DNA of 35,000 nucleotides from Symbiodinium natans (taxonomy: Eukaryota > Sar > Dinophyceae > Suessiales > Symbiodiniaceae). This document shows positions 8,026 through 19,076 of the stretch, in pieces (position 1 is the first letter of the stretch; each line of letters starts with the position of its first letter). The translations under genes and the position numbers were made by a program. The notes under the pieces were generated by a model. It saw only the letters and a program-made list of their open reading frames with translations, was not told where the DNA came from and searched no databases. The DNA is taken from NCBI GenBank assembly GCA_905221605.1, contig CAJNDS010002572.1, positions 1 to 35,000 of the forward strand, read 5' to 3'.

Positions 8026-8120
8026 CCCTAAACCCTAAACCCCAAACCCCAAACCCAAAACCCCAAACCCCAAACCCCAAACCCTAGGCCCAGACCTAAA
8101 TCCTAAACCCTAAACCCTAT
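8026..8120. repeat. CCCTAAA / CCCCAAA array
   Basis: C-rich heptamers, the middle section CCCCAAA, preceding the exon candidate at 8147. Confidence 0.85.
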
Positions 8121-8146
8121 ACTAGGCTCAAACCCCAAGCCAAAAG

Positions 8147-8211
8147 CCTGCGGCAAGCGGCCCAGGCGGCGTTGCGAGCGCTGGTGGCGGAGAACCGAAA
8201 CCTCCAGGAAC
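8147..8211 (+). CDS. Exon candidate, strong coiled-coil
   Basis: The frame reads LRQAAQAALRALVAENRNLQ then E, ending at the GT of GTTTAGGG at 8212. The A/L/Q/N/E heptad pattern is the most convincing coiled coil in the window. Several acceptors are possible (AAAAG, GGCAAG or CCCAG at 8165). The next plausible exon downstream is at 19041, so this donor may open an intron of about 10.8 kb. Confidence 0.55.
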
Positions 8212-8245
8212 GTTTAGGGTTTAGGGTTTTGGGGTTTATGGTTTG

Positions 8246-8578
8246 GGGTTGGGGGGGTTGGCATTTAGAGCATTTTCGGAATCAAGTGTGTGTTTTTGGC
8301 TTTTGCCAGGGAAAAAAGCACCACAGGCAGCATGTCAGGGCATCCCATCTCGTACCTCTAAGGTTGAGAATTATAAGGTTATGCCTTTGATGTCTTCCCG
8401 CTAAACTGCGATTATGCCCCTGCGACCCTAGAGCCTAGACCCTAGACCCCCAAACCCAAACCCGAGGGTGCAGCCCTGAGGGTGTGGAAAAGGCGGTATC
8501 CTTCCATGCCCGTGTAGTGTAGTTCTCAACTTCCCATAAACCCCAAACGGCCTTCTTGCTCATCATGAATGGATCAGC
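8246..8578. other. Intron spacer before the large insertion
   Basis: Mixed sequence with weak heptamer variants at 8428-8460. No exon is supportable. Confidence 0.35.
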
Positions 8579-8596
8579 CTCCCCCCCCCCCGTGTG

Positions 8597-8701
8597 TGAG
8601 CAAAACCGGGTCTATTTAGAAGCTGGGGCTTGTGATTTATAATACAGGTCCATATACCTAAATGTAATAAACCTAGAAGAGCACGGCTTCTAAATAGACC
8701 C
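8597..8701. mobile_element. Inverted-repeat element at left border of insertion
   Basis: GGGTCTATTTAGAAGC (8608-8623) and its exact reverse complement (8686-8701) form a 16-bp stem with a 62-bp loop. The 28 bp at 8597-8624 reappears inverted at 18991-19018 with two mismatches. A run of C at 8581-8591 borders it on the left. It is either one end of a large element or an independent small element. Confidence 0.6.
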
Positions 8702-8727
8702 TACGGTCGGATTTCAAAAGGACGTTG

Positions 8728-10378
8728 GCAGAAATTAATAATTTTAATAATTTTAATATTTTAAAAATTTTAATAATTTTAATAATTTTAATAATTTTAA
8801 TATTTTTAATAATCCTGAGAGGCTCCCGGAAAATTAAAATTATTAACAATATTAAAATTATTAAAATTATTAATTTCTGCCCTGAGAGGCTCCCGGAAAA
8901 TTAAAATTATTAAAATTATTAAAATTATTAAAATTATTAAAATTATTAAAACTATTAAAATTATTAATTTCTGCCCTGAGAGGCTCCCGGAAAATTAAAA
9001 TTATTAAAATTATTAAAAATATTAATTTCTGCCCTGAGAGGCTCCCGGAAAATTAAAATTATTAAAATTATTAAAATTATTAAAATTATTAAAATTATTA
9101 AAAATATTAATTTCTGCCCTGGGAGGCTCCCGGAAAATTAAAATGATTAAAATTATTAAAATTATTAAAATTATTAAAATTATTAAAATTATTAATTTCT
9201 GCCCTGAGAGGCTCCCGGAAAATTACAATTATTAAAATTATTAAAAATTATTAAAATTATTAAAATTATTAAAATTATTAAAATTATTCAAAATATTAAT
9301 TTCTGCCCTGGGAGGCTCCCGGAAAATTAAAATTATTAAAATTATGAAAATTATTAAAATTATTAAAATTATTAAAATTATTAATTTCTGCCCTGAGAGA
9401 CCCCCGGAAAATTAAAATTATTAAAATTATTGAAATTGTTGAAATTATTAAAATTATTAAAATTTTAATTATTAATGGTTTCATAATTTCAATAATTGTA
9501 ACAATTTTAATAATTTTTAATAATTTTAATAATTTTAATAATTTTAATATTTTTACTGATTTAAATTTTCCGGGAGCCTCTCAGGGCAGAAAATAACAAT
9601 TTTAATATTTTTAATAATTTTAATAATTTTAATAATTTTAATAATTTCAATTTTCCGGGAGCCTCTCAGGGCAGAAATTAATAATTTTAATAATTTTAAT
9701 AATTTTAAAAATTTTAATTTTCGGGGAGCCTCTCAGGGCAGAAATTAATATTTTTAATAATTTTAATAATTTTTAATAATTTTAATAATTTTTAATGATT
9801 TTAATAATTTTAATTTTCCGGGAGCCTCTCAGGGCAGAAATTAATAATTTTAATAATTTTAATAATTTTAATAATTTTAATAATGTTAATTTTCCGGGAG
9901 CCTCTCAGGGCAGAAATTAATAATTGTAATAATTTTAATAATTTTAATAATTTTAATATTTTTTCTAATTTTAATTTTCAGGGAGCCTCTCAGGGCAGAA
10001 AATAATAATTTTAATAATTTTAAGAATTTTAATAATTTTAATAATTTTAATAATTTTAATAATTTTAACAATTTTAATAATTTTAATAACTTTAATAATT
10101 TTAAGAATTTTAATAATTTTAATTTTCCGGGAGCCTCTCATGGCAGAAATTAATAATTTTAATAATTTTAATAATTTTAATAATTTTAATAATTTTAATT
10201 TTCCGGGAGCCTCTCAGGGCAGAATTTATTAATTTTAATAATTTTAATAATTTTAATAATTTTTTAATAATTTTAATAATTTTAATAATTTTAATAATTT
10301 TAATTTTCCGGGAGCCTCTCAGGGCAGAAATTAATAATTTTAATAATTTTAATAATTTTAAATAATTTTAAATGTACT
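8728..10378. repeat. AT-rich palindromic array with GC boxes
   Basis: About 1.65 kb of AATTATTAA-type sequence is punctuated by a GC box, CCTGAGAGGCTCCCGG. Eight boxes in this orientation start near 8814, 8881, 8975, 9033, 9118, 9203, 9307 and 9392. Nine in the reverse orientation start near 9570, 9655, 9722, 9818, 9894, 9979, 10127, 10203 and 10308. The symmetry centre is near 9488. The two innermost box pairs are placed symmetrically to within 1-2 bp. Spacer lengths vary from about 58 to 148 bp between box starts. Lys/Leu/Ile frames here are repeat artefacts. Confidence 0.92.
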
Positions 10379-10610
10379 TTTTTAGCTTAGAATCAGTAAA
10401 AACTGAAAATTTGCTCAAAGAATCCTACAACATAGTAAAAAATCGCAAAAATTGACCAATTTTGGGGGCCCGTGTAGTATAAAATCAAATAAAAAACGGT
10501 ACGTGAGAATGCCTTCAGATGCAGGAGAAAAGAGTACCCAGAAACCGCGGTATCATCTCCAAAAAATGACAAAAACACACCGTACTCTCCTACGCGATCC
10601 TACGCGCTAT
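10379..10610. other. Unique junction between AT array and C/T satellite
   Basis: Moderately AT-rich non-repetitive sequence. Open frames extend into the satellite but show no recognisable domain. Confidence 0.4.
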
Positions 10611-12860
10611 CCTGCATTCCTTCCTCTTTGTCTTTGGTTCGGAAAAGAAAGGAACGGCTACCAGCCTCCCTCCCGACTTACATCTTTACATTCTCTTGTT
10701 TCGTCCTGCTCACCCGGAAAGAAGGTCTGCCTCCAGTCTTTCCTCGCCTCCCTGCTCACTATTATGAGTTCCTTTCACTTCTCTTCTGTTGCTTACATTC
10801 TTCTCAAAAGTGTGAAAGGTGCGGGGGACATCCCTTTCACTTTGTCTCTTCTGGGGAAATTCCCAATTGCAGGAGGCTCTCTCTCCTTGTCTTTGTTCTG
10901 TGTTCATATAGGGAATGAAGATAGAAGATGAATAAATAAAACAGAATCAAGTCTATAATGTCCTCTATCCGTGTCTCTTGTGATTTCTTCAATTCCTATC
11001 TCTGCAGATTCTTCAAAATGGAAGGCGGACTTCTTCCTCCAACCAAAAGCGACCTTCAAAAAGAAGACAAGAGACGAACATCAATCACCGGAACCTGACT
11101 CCTAATCTCCTGTGTTTCCTTGCCTCTTTCCTCGCTATTCTCTCTTCCTTTCTTCTCTCCCGGTGCTTACATTCCCATCAACATGAAAATTGAGGGGGCA
11201 GCGCATCCCTTTCCTTTCCCCATCAAAGAAAGGCTGCCTTCCTATCCGCGTATGTTCTTCCCTCTTCCTTCCGAAAAGACTATAAGAGGTAGGGGTAAAC
11301 AGAATGAAAGAGGAGTCTCCTGTTGCTTTCCGACTACCTTCTCACCACAAAAAGGAACCTTCCCACTCTTCCCTACTTTCTTTCTTTTATCTTTTTGCAC
11401 TTTACGTTTCCCGCTGAGAAAATGAGACGTTTCCCACTGAGAAAATGAGACAATGATGACAATAAGGAAAAAAGATCACCTGCCTGTATTTTCAGACCTG
11501 TCCGCTGCATCTTTTCCCTTTACATCGCAGATTGAAGGAAAGCAAAAAAGTCAGGGAAGAATCCCTTTCCCTACCTTTCCCAGTACATTCCTTGTGCTTT
11601 CCATGTTCTTTGGAATTGCTTTGTTCTTCAGCAAGGAAAAGCGCAACTTCCCTCTCAATTTCATGTTTCCATTTCTCCGATGTCTTTTTCATTCAAGAAG
11701 CAAGCGGAGGGGCTGCCTCCTGTGTTTCCTTGCCTCTTTCCTCGCTATTCTCTTTTCCTTTCTCTTCTCTCTTGGTGCTTACATTCTTATGAAAAACGTG
11801 AAAGTTGTGGGGGCATCCCTTTCGCTTTCTCTCTTCTGGGGAAATTCCCAATTGCAGGGGGCTCTCTCTCCTTGTCTGTCTTCTTTTCTCATACATAGGG
11901 AAAGGAGAAAGAAGATGAAGAACTAGGAAAGAATCATTTCCACACATTCCTCTATTCCTACTGTCCGGAGATTGGCAAGCTTTCGGAAGCTCTGGTCTCT
12001 AGTCACGCCTGACCAAAGTCAACTTCCCGTGCGTGAGGGCCATATGTGAGGGGCCAGGAGGGGGGCAGAAAGTCCGGAATATGGTAGTGTTTCGAGTTTC
12101 AAATTCGTTTCCATAGTTTCAAATTAGTCTCAAGTCAGTTTCAAACTAGTTTCAAAATCCAGTTGAAATATCGCTGTTAAGGAGGAGCTGCAATTTCTGT
12201 CCGCGCTTGTTGAAAACCAGAACCTCTAGAGATTCCTGCATTTTTTGCAATTGCGCGTAGAAAAACGCAGTTTCCCCTTAACAACGAATTCGCAACTGGA
12301 TTTTGAAACTGTTTTGCAACTAGTCTGAAACTACAGAAACGAATTTGAAACTTGAAGAACGCAGCATTTCTGCTCCCTGGCGCTTGGCCACGCCCAAGCA
12401 AGAGGAGGCTAGAAGCCGCGGCTCGCGAAACCAGCAACAACTCTTGCCAAGGCAGCCACGCAATCACAAGTCAGTAAATTATCTTGTCTGAGACTGTGTC
12501 TCTTCTGAGTTGTTCTATTCCTTTCTCTGCATCCTTTCTTCTTCTCACTTGTCCTTTCACTTTTCTTTTGTCTCTTCTCACTCCAACCAAAAGGGAAATC
12601 GCAAGGGAGTCATATAGGAAAGGAGACAACGTGAAGAAATAAGAAAGAATCATTTCCATATTGTCCCCTATTCCTGTCTCTAAATCTGCAGATTTTTCAG
12701 AATGGAAGGAGGGCTTCTTTCTCCCTCTCACTTTTCCTTTCGCTTTTTTTTTATATTTTCTCACTCCAACCAAGCAGACAAGGGAGAGGGGTGAGAGATA
12801 GAACGCCCTTTACCTTCTCAAAACATAGAGAGGTGACGAAAATCAATCACGGAAACCTAT
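10611..12860. repeat. C/T-rich tandem unit, copy 1 (about 2.25 kb)
   Basis: Aligns almost base for base with the unit starting at 12861; the landmark TTCCTCTTTGTCTTTGG is at 10621 and 12871. The unit contains internal degenerate subrepeats of about 190 bp (about 10735-10925 and 11715-11905, partial near 11105-11200) marked by CTTACATTCT and CATCCCTTTC. Open frames occur on both strands, are S/F/L/P-rich and differ between copies by indels. I read the unit as non-coding satellite. Confidence 0.85.
12095..12352. repeat. Fold-back in satellite copy 1
   Basis: The left arm (12095-12183) starts AGTTTCAAATTCGTTTCC. The right arm (about 12275-12352) ends with its reverse complement, with a roughly 90-bp loop. 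Arms share TTTCAAAATCCAGTTG and neighbouring motifs at an estimated 75-85% identity. It may be an inserted inverted-repeat element later amplified with the unit. Confidence 0.7.
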
Positions 12861-15108
12861 CCTGCCTTCCTTCCTCTTTGTCTTTGGTTCGGAAAAGAAA
12901 GGAACGGCTACCAGCCTCCCTCCCGACTTACATCTTTACATTCTCTTGTTTCGTCCTGCTCAACCGGAAAGAAGGTCTGCCTCCAGTCTTTCCTCGCCTC
13001 CCTGCTCGCTATTATGAGTTCCTTTCTCTTCTCTTCTGTTGCTTACATTCTTCTCAAAAGTGTGAAAGGTGCGGGGGACATCCCTTTCACTTTGTCTCTT
13101 CTGGGGAAATTCCCAATTGCAGGAGGCTCTCTCTCCTTGTCTTTGTTCTGTGTTCATATAGGGAATGAAGATAGAAGATGAATAAATAAAACAGAATCAA
13201 GTCTATAATGTCCTCTATCCGTGTCTCTTGTGATTTCTTCAATTCCTATCTCTGCAGATTCTTCAAAATGGAAGGCGGACTTCTTCCTCCAACCAAAAGC
13301 GACCTTCTCAAAAAGAAGACAAGAGACGAACATCAATCACCGGAACCTGACTCCTAATCTCCTGTGTTTCCTTGCCTCTTTCCTCGCTATTCTCTCTTCC
13401 TTTCTTCTCTCCCGGTGCTTACATTCCCATCAACATGAAAATTGAGGGGGCAGCGCATCCCTTTCCTTTCCCCATCAAAGAAAGGCTGCCTTCCTATCCG
13501 CGTATGTTCTTCCCTCTTCCTTCCGAAAAGACTATAAGAGGTAGGGGTAAACAGAATGAAAGAGGAGTCTCCTGTTGCTTTCCGACTACCTTCTCACCAC
13601 AAAAAGGAACCTTCCCACTCTTCCCTACTTTCTTTCTTTTATCTTTTTGCACTTTACGTTTCCCGCTGAGAAAATGAGACGTTTCCCACTGAGAAAAAGA
13701 GACAATGATGACAATAAGGAAAAAAGATCACCTGCCTGTATTTTCAGACCTGTCCGCTGCATCTTTTCCCTTTACATCGCAGATTGAAGGAAAGCAAAAA
13801 AAGGGAAGAATCCCTTTCCCTACCTTTCCCAGTTCATTCCTTGTGCTTTCCATGTTCTTTGGAATTGCTTTGTTCTTCAGCAAGGAAAAGCGCAACTTCC
13901 CTCTCAATTTCATGTTTCCATTTCTCCGATGTCTTTTTCATTCAAGAAGCAAGCGGAGGGGCTGCCTCCTGTGTTTCCTTGCCTCTTTCCTCGCTATTAT
14001 CTTTTCCTTTCTCTTCTCTCTTGGTGCTTACATTCTTATGAAAAACGTGAAAGTTGTGGGGGCATCCCTTTCGCTTTCTCTCTTCTGGGGAAATTCCCAA
14101 TTGCAGGGGGCTCTCTCTCCTTGTCTGTCTTCTTTTCTCATACATAGGGAAAGGAGAAAGAAGATGAAGAACTAGGAAAGAATCATTTCCACACATTCCT
14201 CTATTCCTACTGTCCGGAGATTGGCAAGTTTTCGGAAGCTCTGGTCTCTAGTCACGCCTGACCAAAGTCAACTTCCCGTGCGTGAGGGCCATATGTGAGG
14301 GGCCAGGAGGGGGGCAGAAAGTCCGGAATATGGTAGTGTTTCGAGTTTCAAAATCGTTTCCATAGTTTCAAATTAGTCTCAAGTCAGTTTCAAGCTAGTT
14401 TCAAAATCCAGTTGAAATATCGCTGTTAAGGAGGAGCTGCAACTTCTGTCCGCGCTTGTTGAAAACCAGAACCTCTAGAGATTCCTGCATTTTTTGCAAT
14501 TGCACGTAGAAAAACGCAGTTTCCCCTTAACAACGAATTCGCAACTGGATTTTGAAACTGTTTTGCAACTAGTCTGAAACTACAGAAACGAATTTGAAAC
14601 TTGAAGAACGCAGCATTTCTGCTCCCTGGCGCTTGGCCACGCCCAAACAAGAGGAGGCTAGAAGCCGCGGCTCGCGAAACCAGCAACAACTCTTGCCAAG
14701 GCAGCCACGCAATCACAAGTCAGTAAATTATCTTGTCTGAGACTGTGTCTCTTCTGAGTTGTTCTATTCCTTTCTCTGCATCCTTTCTTCTTCTCACTTG
14801 TCCTTTCACTTTTCTTTTGTCTCTTCTCACTCCAACCAAAAGGGAAATCGCAAGGGAGTCATATAGGAAAGGAGACAACGTGAAGAAATAAGAAAGAATC
14901 ATTTCCATATTGTCCCCTATTCCTGTCTCTAAATCTGCAGATTTTTCAGAATGGAAGGAGGGCTTCTTTCTCCCTCTCACTTTTCCTTTCGCTTGTCTTT
15001 ATATTTTCTCACTCCAACCAAGAAGACAAGGGAGAGGGGTGAGAGATAGAACGCCCTTTACCTTCTCAAAACATAGAGAGGTGACGAAAATCAATCACGG
15101 AAACCTAT
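12861..15108. repeat. C/T-rich tandem unit, copy 2
   Basis: Second copy, 2248 bp from landmark to landmark (12871 to 15119). It differs from copy 1 by scattered substitutions and small indels, for example at 13797-13803, where a short deletion changes the frame. It is the most intact middle copy. Confidence 0.85.
14345..14601. repeat. Fold-back in satellite copy 2
   Basis: The same inverted-repeat structure as in copy 1, at the equivalent position. Confidence 0.7.
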
Positions 15109-17390
15109 CCTGCCTTCCTTCCTCTTTGTCTTTGGTTCGGAAAAGAAAGGAACGGCTACCAGCCTCCCTCCCGACTTACATCTTACATTCTCTTGTTTCG
15201 TCCTGCTCAACCGGAAAGAAGGTCTGCCTCCAGTCTTTCCTCGCCTCCCTGCTCACTATTATGAGTTCCTTTCTCTTCTCTTCTGTTGCTTACATTCTTC
15301 TCAAAAGTGTGAAAGGTGCGGGGGACATCCCTTTCACTTTGTCTCTTCTGGGGAAATTCCCAATTGCAGGAGGCTCTCTCTCCTTGTCTTTGTTCTGTGT
15401 TCATATAAGGAAAGAAGAAAGAAGATGAATGAATAAGAAAGAATCATGTCTATAATGTCCTCTATCCGTGTCTCTTGTGATTTCTTCAATTCCTATCTCT
15501 GCAGATTCTTCAAAATGGAAGGCGGACTTCTTCCTCCAACCAAAAGCGACCTTCTCAAAAAGAAGACAAGAGACGAACATCAATCACCGGAACCTGACTC
15601 CTAATCTCATGTGTTTCCTTGCCTCTTTCCTCGCTATTCTCTCTTCCTTTCTTCTCTCCTGGTGCTTACATTCTTATCAACATGAAAATTGAGGGGGCAG
15701 TGCATCCCTTTCCTTTTCCCCATCAAAGAAAGGCTGCCTTCCTATCCGCGTATGTTCTTCCCTCTTGCTTCCCAAAAAGACTATAAGAGGTAGGGATAAA
15801 CAGAATGAAAGAGGAGTCTCCTGTTGCTTTCCGACTACCTTCTCACCACAAAAAGGAACCTTCCAACTCTTCCCTACTTTCTTTCTTTTATCTTTTTGCA
15901 CTTTACGTTTCCCGCTGAGAAAATGAGACGTTTCCCACTGAGAAAAAGAGACAATGATGACAATAAGGAAAAAGATCACCTGCCTGTATTTTCAGACCTG
16001 TCCGCTGCATCTTTCCCTTTACATCGCAGATTGAAGGAAAGCAAAAAAGTCAGAGGGAAGAATCCCTTTCCCTACCTTTCCCAGTACATTCCTTGTGCTT
16101 TCCATGTTCTTTGGAATTGCTTTGTTCTTCAGCAAGGAAAAGCGCAACTTCCCTCTCAATTTCATGTTTCCATTTCTCCGATGTCTTTTTCATTCAAGAA
16201 GCAAGCGGAGGGGCTGCCTCCTGTGTTTCCTTGCCTCTTTCCTCGCTATTCTCTTTTCCTTTCTCTTCTCTTTTGGTGCTTACATTCTTCTCAAAAACGT
16301 GAAAGTTGCGGGGGCATCCCTTTCGCTTTCTCTTCTGGGGAAATTCCTAATTGCAGGGGGCTCTCTCCTTGTCTGTCTTCTTTTCTCATACATAGGGAAA
16401 GGAGAAAGAAGATGAAGAACTAGGAAAGAATCATTTCCACACATTCCTCTATTCCTACTGTCCGGAGATTGGCAAGCTTTCGGAAGCTCTGGTCTCTAGT
16501 CACGCCTGACCAAAGTCAACTTCCCGTGCGTGAGGGCCATATGTGAGGGGCCAGGAGGGGGGCAGAAAGTCCGGAATATGGTAGTGTTTCGAGTTTCAAA
16601 ATCGTTTCCATAGTTTCAAATTAGTCTCAAGTCAGTTTCAAACTAGTTTCAAAATCCAGTTGAAATATCGCTGTTAAGGAGGAGCTGCAATTTCTGTCCG
16701 CGCTTGTTGAAAACCAGAACTTCTGCATGTTTTGCAATTGCGCGTAGAAAAACGCAGTTTCCCCTTAACAACGATTTTGCAACTGGATTTTGAAACTATT
16801 TTGCAACTAGTCTGAAACTACAGAAACGAATTTGAAACTTGAAAAACGCAGCATTTCTGCTCCCTGGCGCTTGGCCACGCCCAAGCAAGAGGAGGCCAGA
16901 AGCTGCGGCTCGCGAAACACGCCTGGATCGAAAAGTGCACCTCCGACTTTCTTCCCAAAAGCCATTCCAGCAACAACTCTTGCCAAGGCAGCCACGCAAT
17001 CACAAGTCAGCAAATTATCTTGTCTGAGACTGTGTCTCTTCTGAGTTTTTCTATTCCTATCTCTGCGTCCTTTCTCCTTCTCACTTTTCCTTTCACTTTT
17101 CTTTTGTCTCTTCTCACTCCAACCAAAAGGGAAATCGCAAGGGAGTCATATAGGGAAAGGAGACAACGTGAAGAAATAAGAAAGAATCATTTCCATATTG
17201 TCCCCTATTCCTGTCTCTAAATCTGTAGATTTTTCAGAATGGAAGGAGGGCTTCTTTCTCCCTCTCACTTTTCCTTTCGCTTTTCTTTATATTTTCTCAC
17301 TCCAACCAAAAAGACAAGGGAGAGAGGTGGGAGATATAAAGCCCTTCCTTCCCAAAACAGAGAAAAGTGACGAGAATCAATCAGGGAAAC
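15109..17390. repeat. C/T-rich tandem unit, copy 3
   Basis: Third copy, about 2.28 kb. It carries an extra segment of about 51 bp at 16917-16968 that copies 1 and 2 lack, and lacks about 11 bp near 16722. Divergence from the other copies rises toward the right end. Confidence 0.82.
16592..16839. repeat. Fold-back in satellite copy 3
   Basis: The same structure, slightly shortened by an 11-bp loss in the loop. Confidence 0.7.
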
Positions 17391-17960
17391 CTGGCTCCTA
17401 ATCTCCTCGGTTTCCGCTCTTTCCTCGTTATTCTCTCTTCCTTTCTTCTCTGCTGGCGCTTGCATTCTTATCAAAATATGAAAGTTGCGGGGGCATCCCT
17501 TTCACTTTCTCCCTTCTACGGGCACTTCACTCCTTTTTTCCCACTATCTTCTTCGATCTTCCTTCCGAAAAAATTCGAAAAGGAAGCGATAGACCAGGGT
17601 GAAGGAGCAGTTTCCATCTTCGTTCCCGGCACCTTCTTATTCGTTCTTCTCTCTTATTATCTCTTTGTTTCTTTTCTTCCGCCCAAAACAGGAATTGCCG
17701 CAGGGCTCTCTCTCCTAATCTTTCTTCTTTACTCATATGGGAATGATAAAGAAGAAGAAATGAGAAAGAATCATGAGCTCTTCTTTTCGTATCTCTTCAG
17801 CATTTTCAGCATGGAAGGCGGGCCAGAGGCGAGAGAGTGCAAAGGGAAGAGACGCGAGAGATCAATGGGGACAAGCGAAGGGACGTGCGGGGAAAGGAGG
17901 GACAGCCCGGTCGAGACAAGCTCCCGAGAACCTGCGTGCAGGCAGGTGATCTTTCTTCAC
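17391..17960. repeat. Diverged partial satellite unit
   Basis: Begins with a diverged copy of the subrepeat (TTCCTCGTTATTCTCTCTTC, then a CATCCCTTTCACTTTC stretch) and then loses similarity around 17600-17960. The 216-codon + frame across it (17367-18017) runs through satellite and junction and shows no domain I know. Confidence 0.6.
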
Positions 17961-18735
17961 TTATCTTCATCATTGTCTCATTTTCTTAGTGGGAAACGTA
18001 GAATGCAAACAAGATAAAAGAAAGTCAAGGGAAGAAAGAGAAGGGTTCCTTTTTGTGGTGAGAAGGTAGTCGGAAAGCAAAAGGAGACTCCTCTTTCATT
18101 CTGTTTATCCCTGCCTCTTATAGTCTTTTTCGGAAGGAAGAGAAAAGAAAATATGCGGATAGGAAGGGAGCCTTTCTTCGATGGGAAAAGTGAAAGAAAT
18201 GCCCCCGCACCTGTCACACAAAGCAACAGAAGAGAAAAGAAAGGAAGTTATAACAGTGCAGAAGGAGGCGAGGAAACACTAGAGGCCGCCCTTCTTCTGT
18301 CCGTTTGAGCGTGACGAAACAAAAGAAATGGAAAGATGAAAGTCGGGAGGGGGGCTGGTAGCTGTTCCTTTCTTTTCCGAACCAGGATTCCAGGATAGCG
18401 AAGGAAATAGTAGGGAAAGGCCCTCTTTCTTCTTTCGTGTTTATTTATGTCTGCACTGTGCAAAGAAAAGAAGGCGGGGACAGGCCGTTTAGAAATGAAA
18501 GCAGGCGATCTTTTCATCCATTTTGGTCACCTTTCTATTTATTGAGCTGTAAGGGGCTCTCTATCTCTCACCTCTCTCCCTTGTCTTCTCCCTTCTGCTT
18601 GGAGTGAGAAAAGAAAAGTGAAAGGAAAAGTGAGAGGGAAAATGAAGCCCTCCTTCCATTCTGAAAAATCAGCAGAGATAGGAATAGAAGAACTCCGAAG
18701 ATAGGAACACAGGAACGTCTGCACATGATTCTTTC
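17961..18735. repeat. Inverted satellite tail
   Basis: G/A-rich on +, the reverse complement of satellite sequence. About 18040-18140 mirrors about 11260-11365, about 18280-18390 mirrors about 10620-10740, and about 18545-18690 mirrors about 17200-17330. The copy is shortened and diverged. Confidence 0.75.
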
Positions 18736-18990
18736 TTTTTCCTCCTTTTCTTTCTAGATTCTGGGTTTAGGAGTTAGAGTTTAGGAAATACGGTATAGAG
18801 TTTCTTGTGTAGGGTTTTAGAGTGTACGAATTTGTGGTCAGGGTTCCGGGCTTAGGGTCTGAGATTGCAAGAGCCAAAACATTTATCAGTCCGAAATGAG
18901 TTGTCTAAGTGCGCATATGCGTGAGACGTTGTTGGAGAAGTAGCTGGGTTGTCTTGGATATGCTAAAATTGATTAATAATCCCAGGCGGT
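18736..18990. other. Right flank of the satellite, no gene recognised
   Basis: Mixed sequence with a few TTTAGGG-like variants (18767-18860), then unique AT-leaning sequence up to the inverted border repeat. Confidence 0.35.
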
Positions 18991-19018
18991 AGCTTCTAAA
19001 TAGACCCTATTTTGCTCA
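18991..19018. mobile_element. Right border inverted repeat of the 10.4-kb insertion
   Basis: AGCTTCTAAATAGACCCTAT plus TTTGCTCA is the reverse complement of 8597-8624 at 26 of 28 positions. Weaker similarity appears to extend about 20 bp inward. Both borders lie next to CAGCC(T/A) followed by a poly-C run (8575-8591 and 19017-19037), which could be a duplicated target or a shared element end. Confidence 0.6.
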
Positions 19019-19022
19019 GCCA

Positions 19023-19037
19023 CCCCCCCCCCCCCCC
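19023..19037. repeat. Poly-C run serving as polypyrimidine tract
   Basis: Fifteen C followed by AAG and the exon candidate at 19041. It could act as the 3' splice polypyrimidine tract of the large intron. Confidence 0.6.
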
Positions 19038-19040
19038 AAG

Positions 19041-19076
19041 CAGGCCCAGCTGTCGCGAGCGGCCCAGGCAGGGGGC
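19041..19076 (+). CDS. Exon candidate, exactly 12 codons
   Basis: Poly-C then CCAAG, frame QAQLSRAAQAGG, donor GTGATA at 19077. Phase is 0 on both sides. The A/Q-rich content matches the coiled-coil candidate at 8147-8211 (LRQAAQAALRAL), making it a reasonable next exon across the large insertion. Confidence 0.45.

Noticed and set aside
9296-10071. Lys/Leu/Ile-rich open frames
   Set aside because: Direct translation of the AT-rich palindromic array; no independent coding signal.
8814-10323. Regularly spaced conserved boxes resembling a CRISPR array
   Set aside because: Spacers are themselves low-complexity AT repeats, boxes occur in both orientations, spacing is uneven, the genome context is eukaryotic and no cas genes are present.
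10452-18017. Many open frames of 60-216 codons on both strands in the C/T-rich block
   Set aside because: They repeat with the satellite unit, are rich in S/F/L/P or E/R/K as expected of C/T- or G/A-rich DNA, occur in several frames at once, and change length between copies through indels.
8597-19018. An autonomous transposon encoding a transposase or reverse transcriptase
   Set aside because: No frame in the 10.4 kb shows a catalytic motif or domain I recognise; only non-coding repeats are visible.
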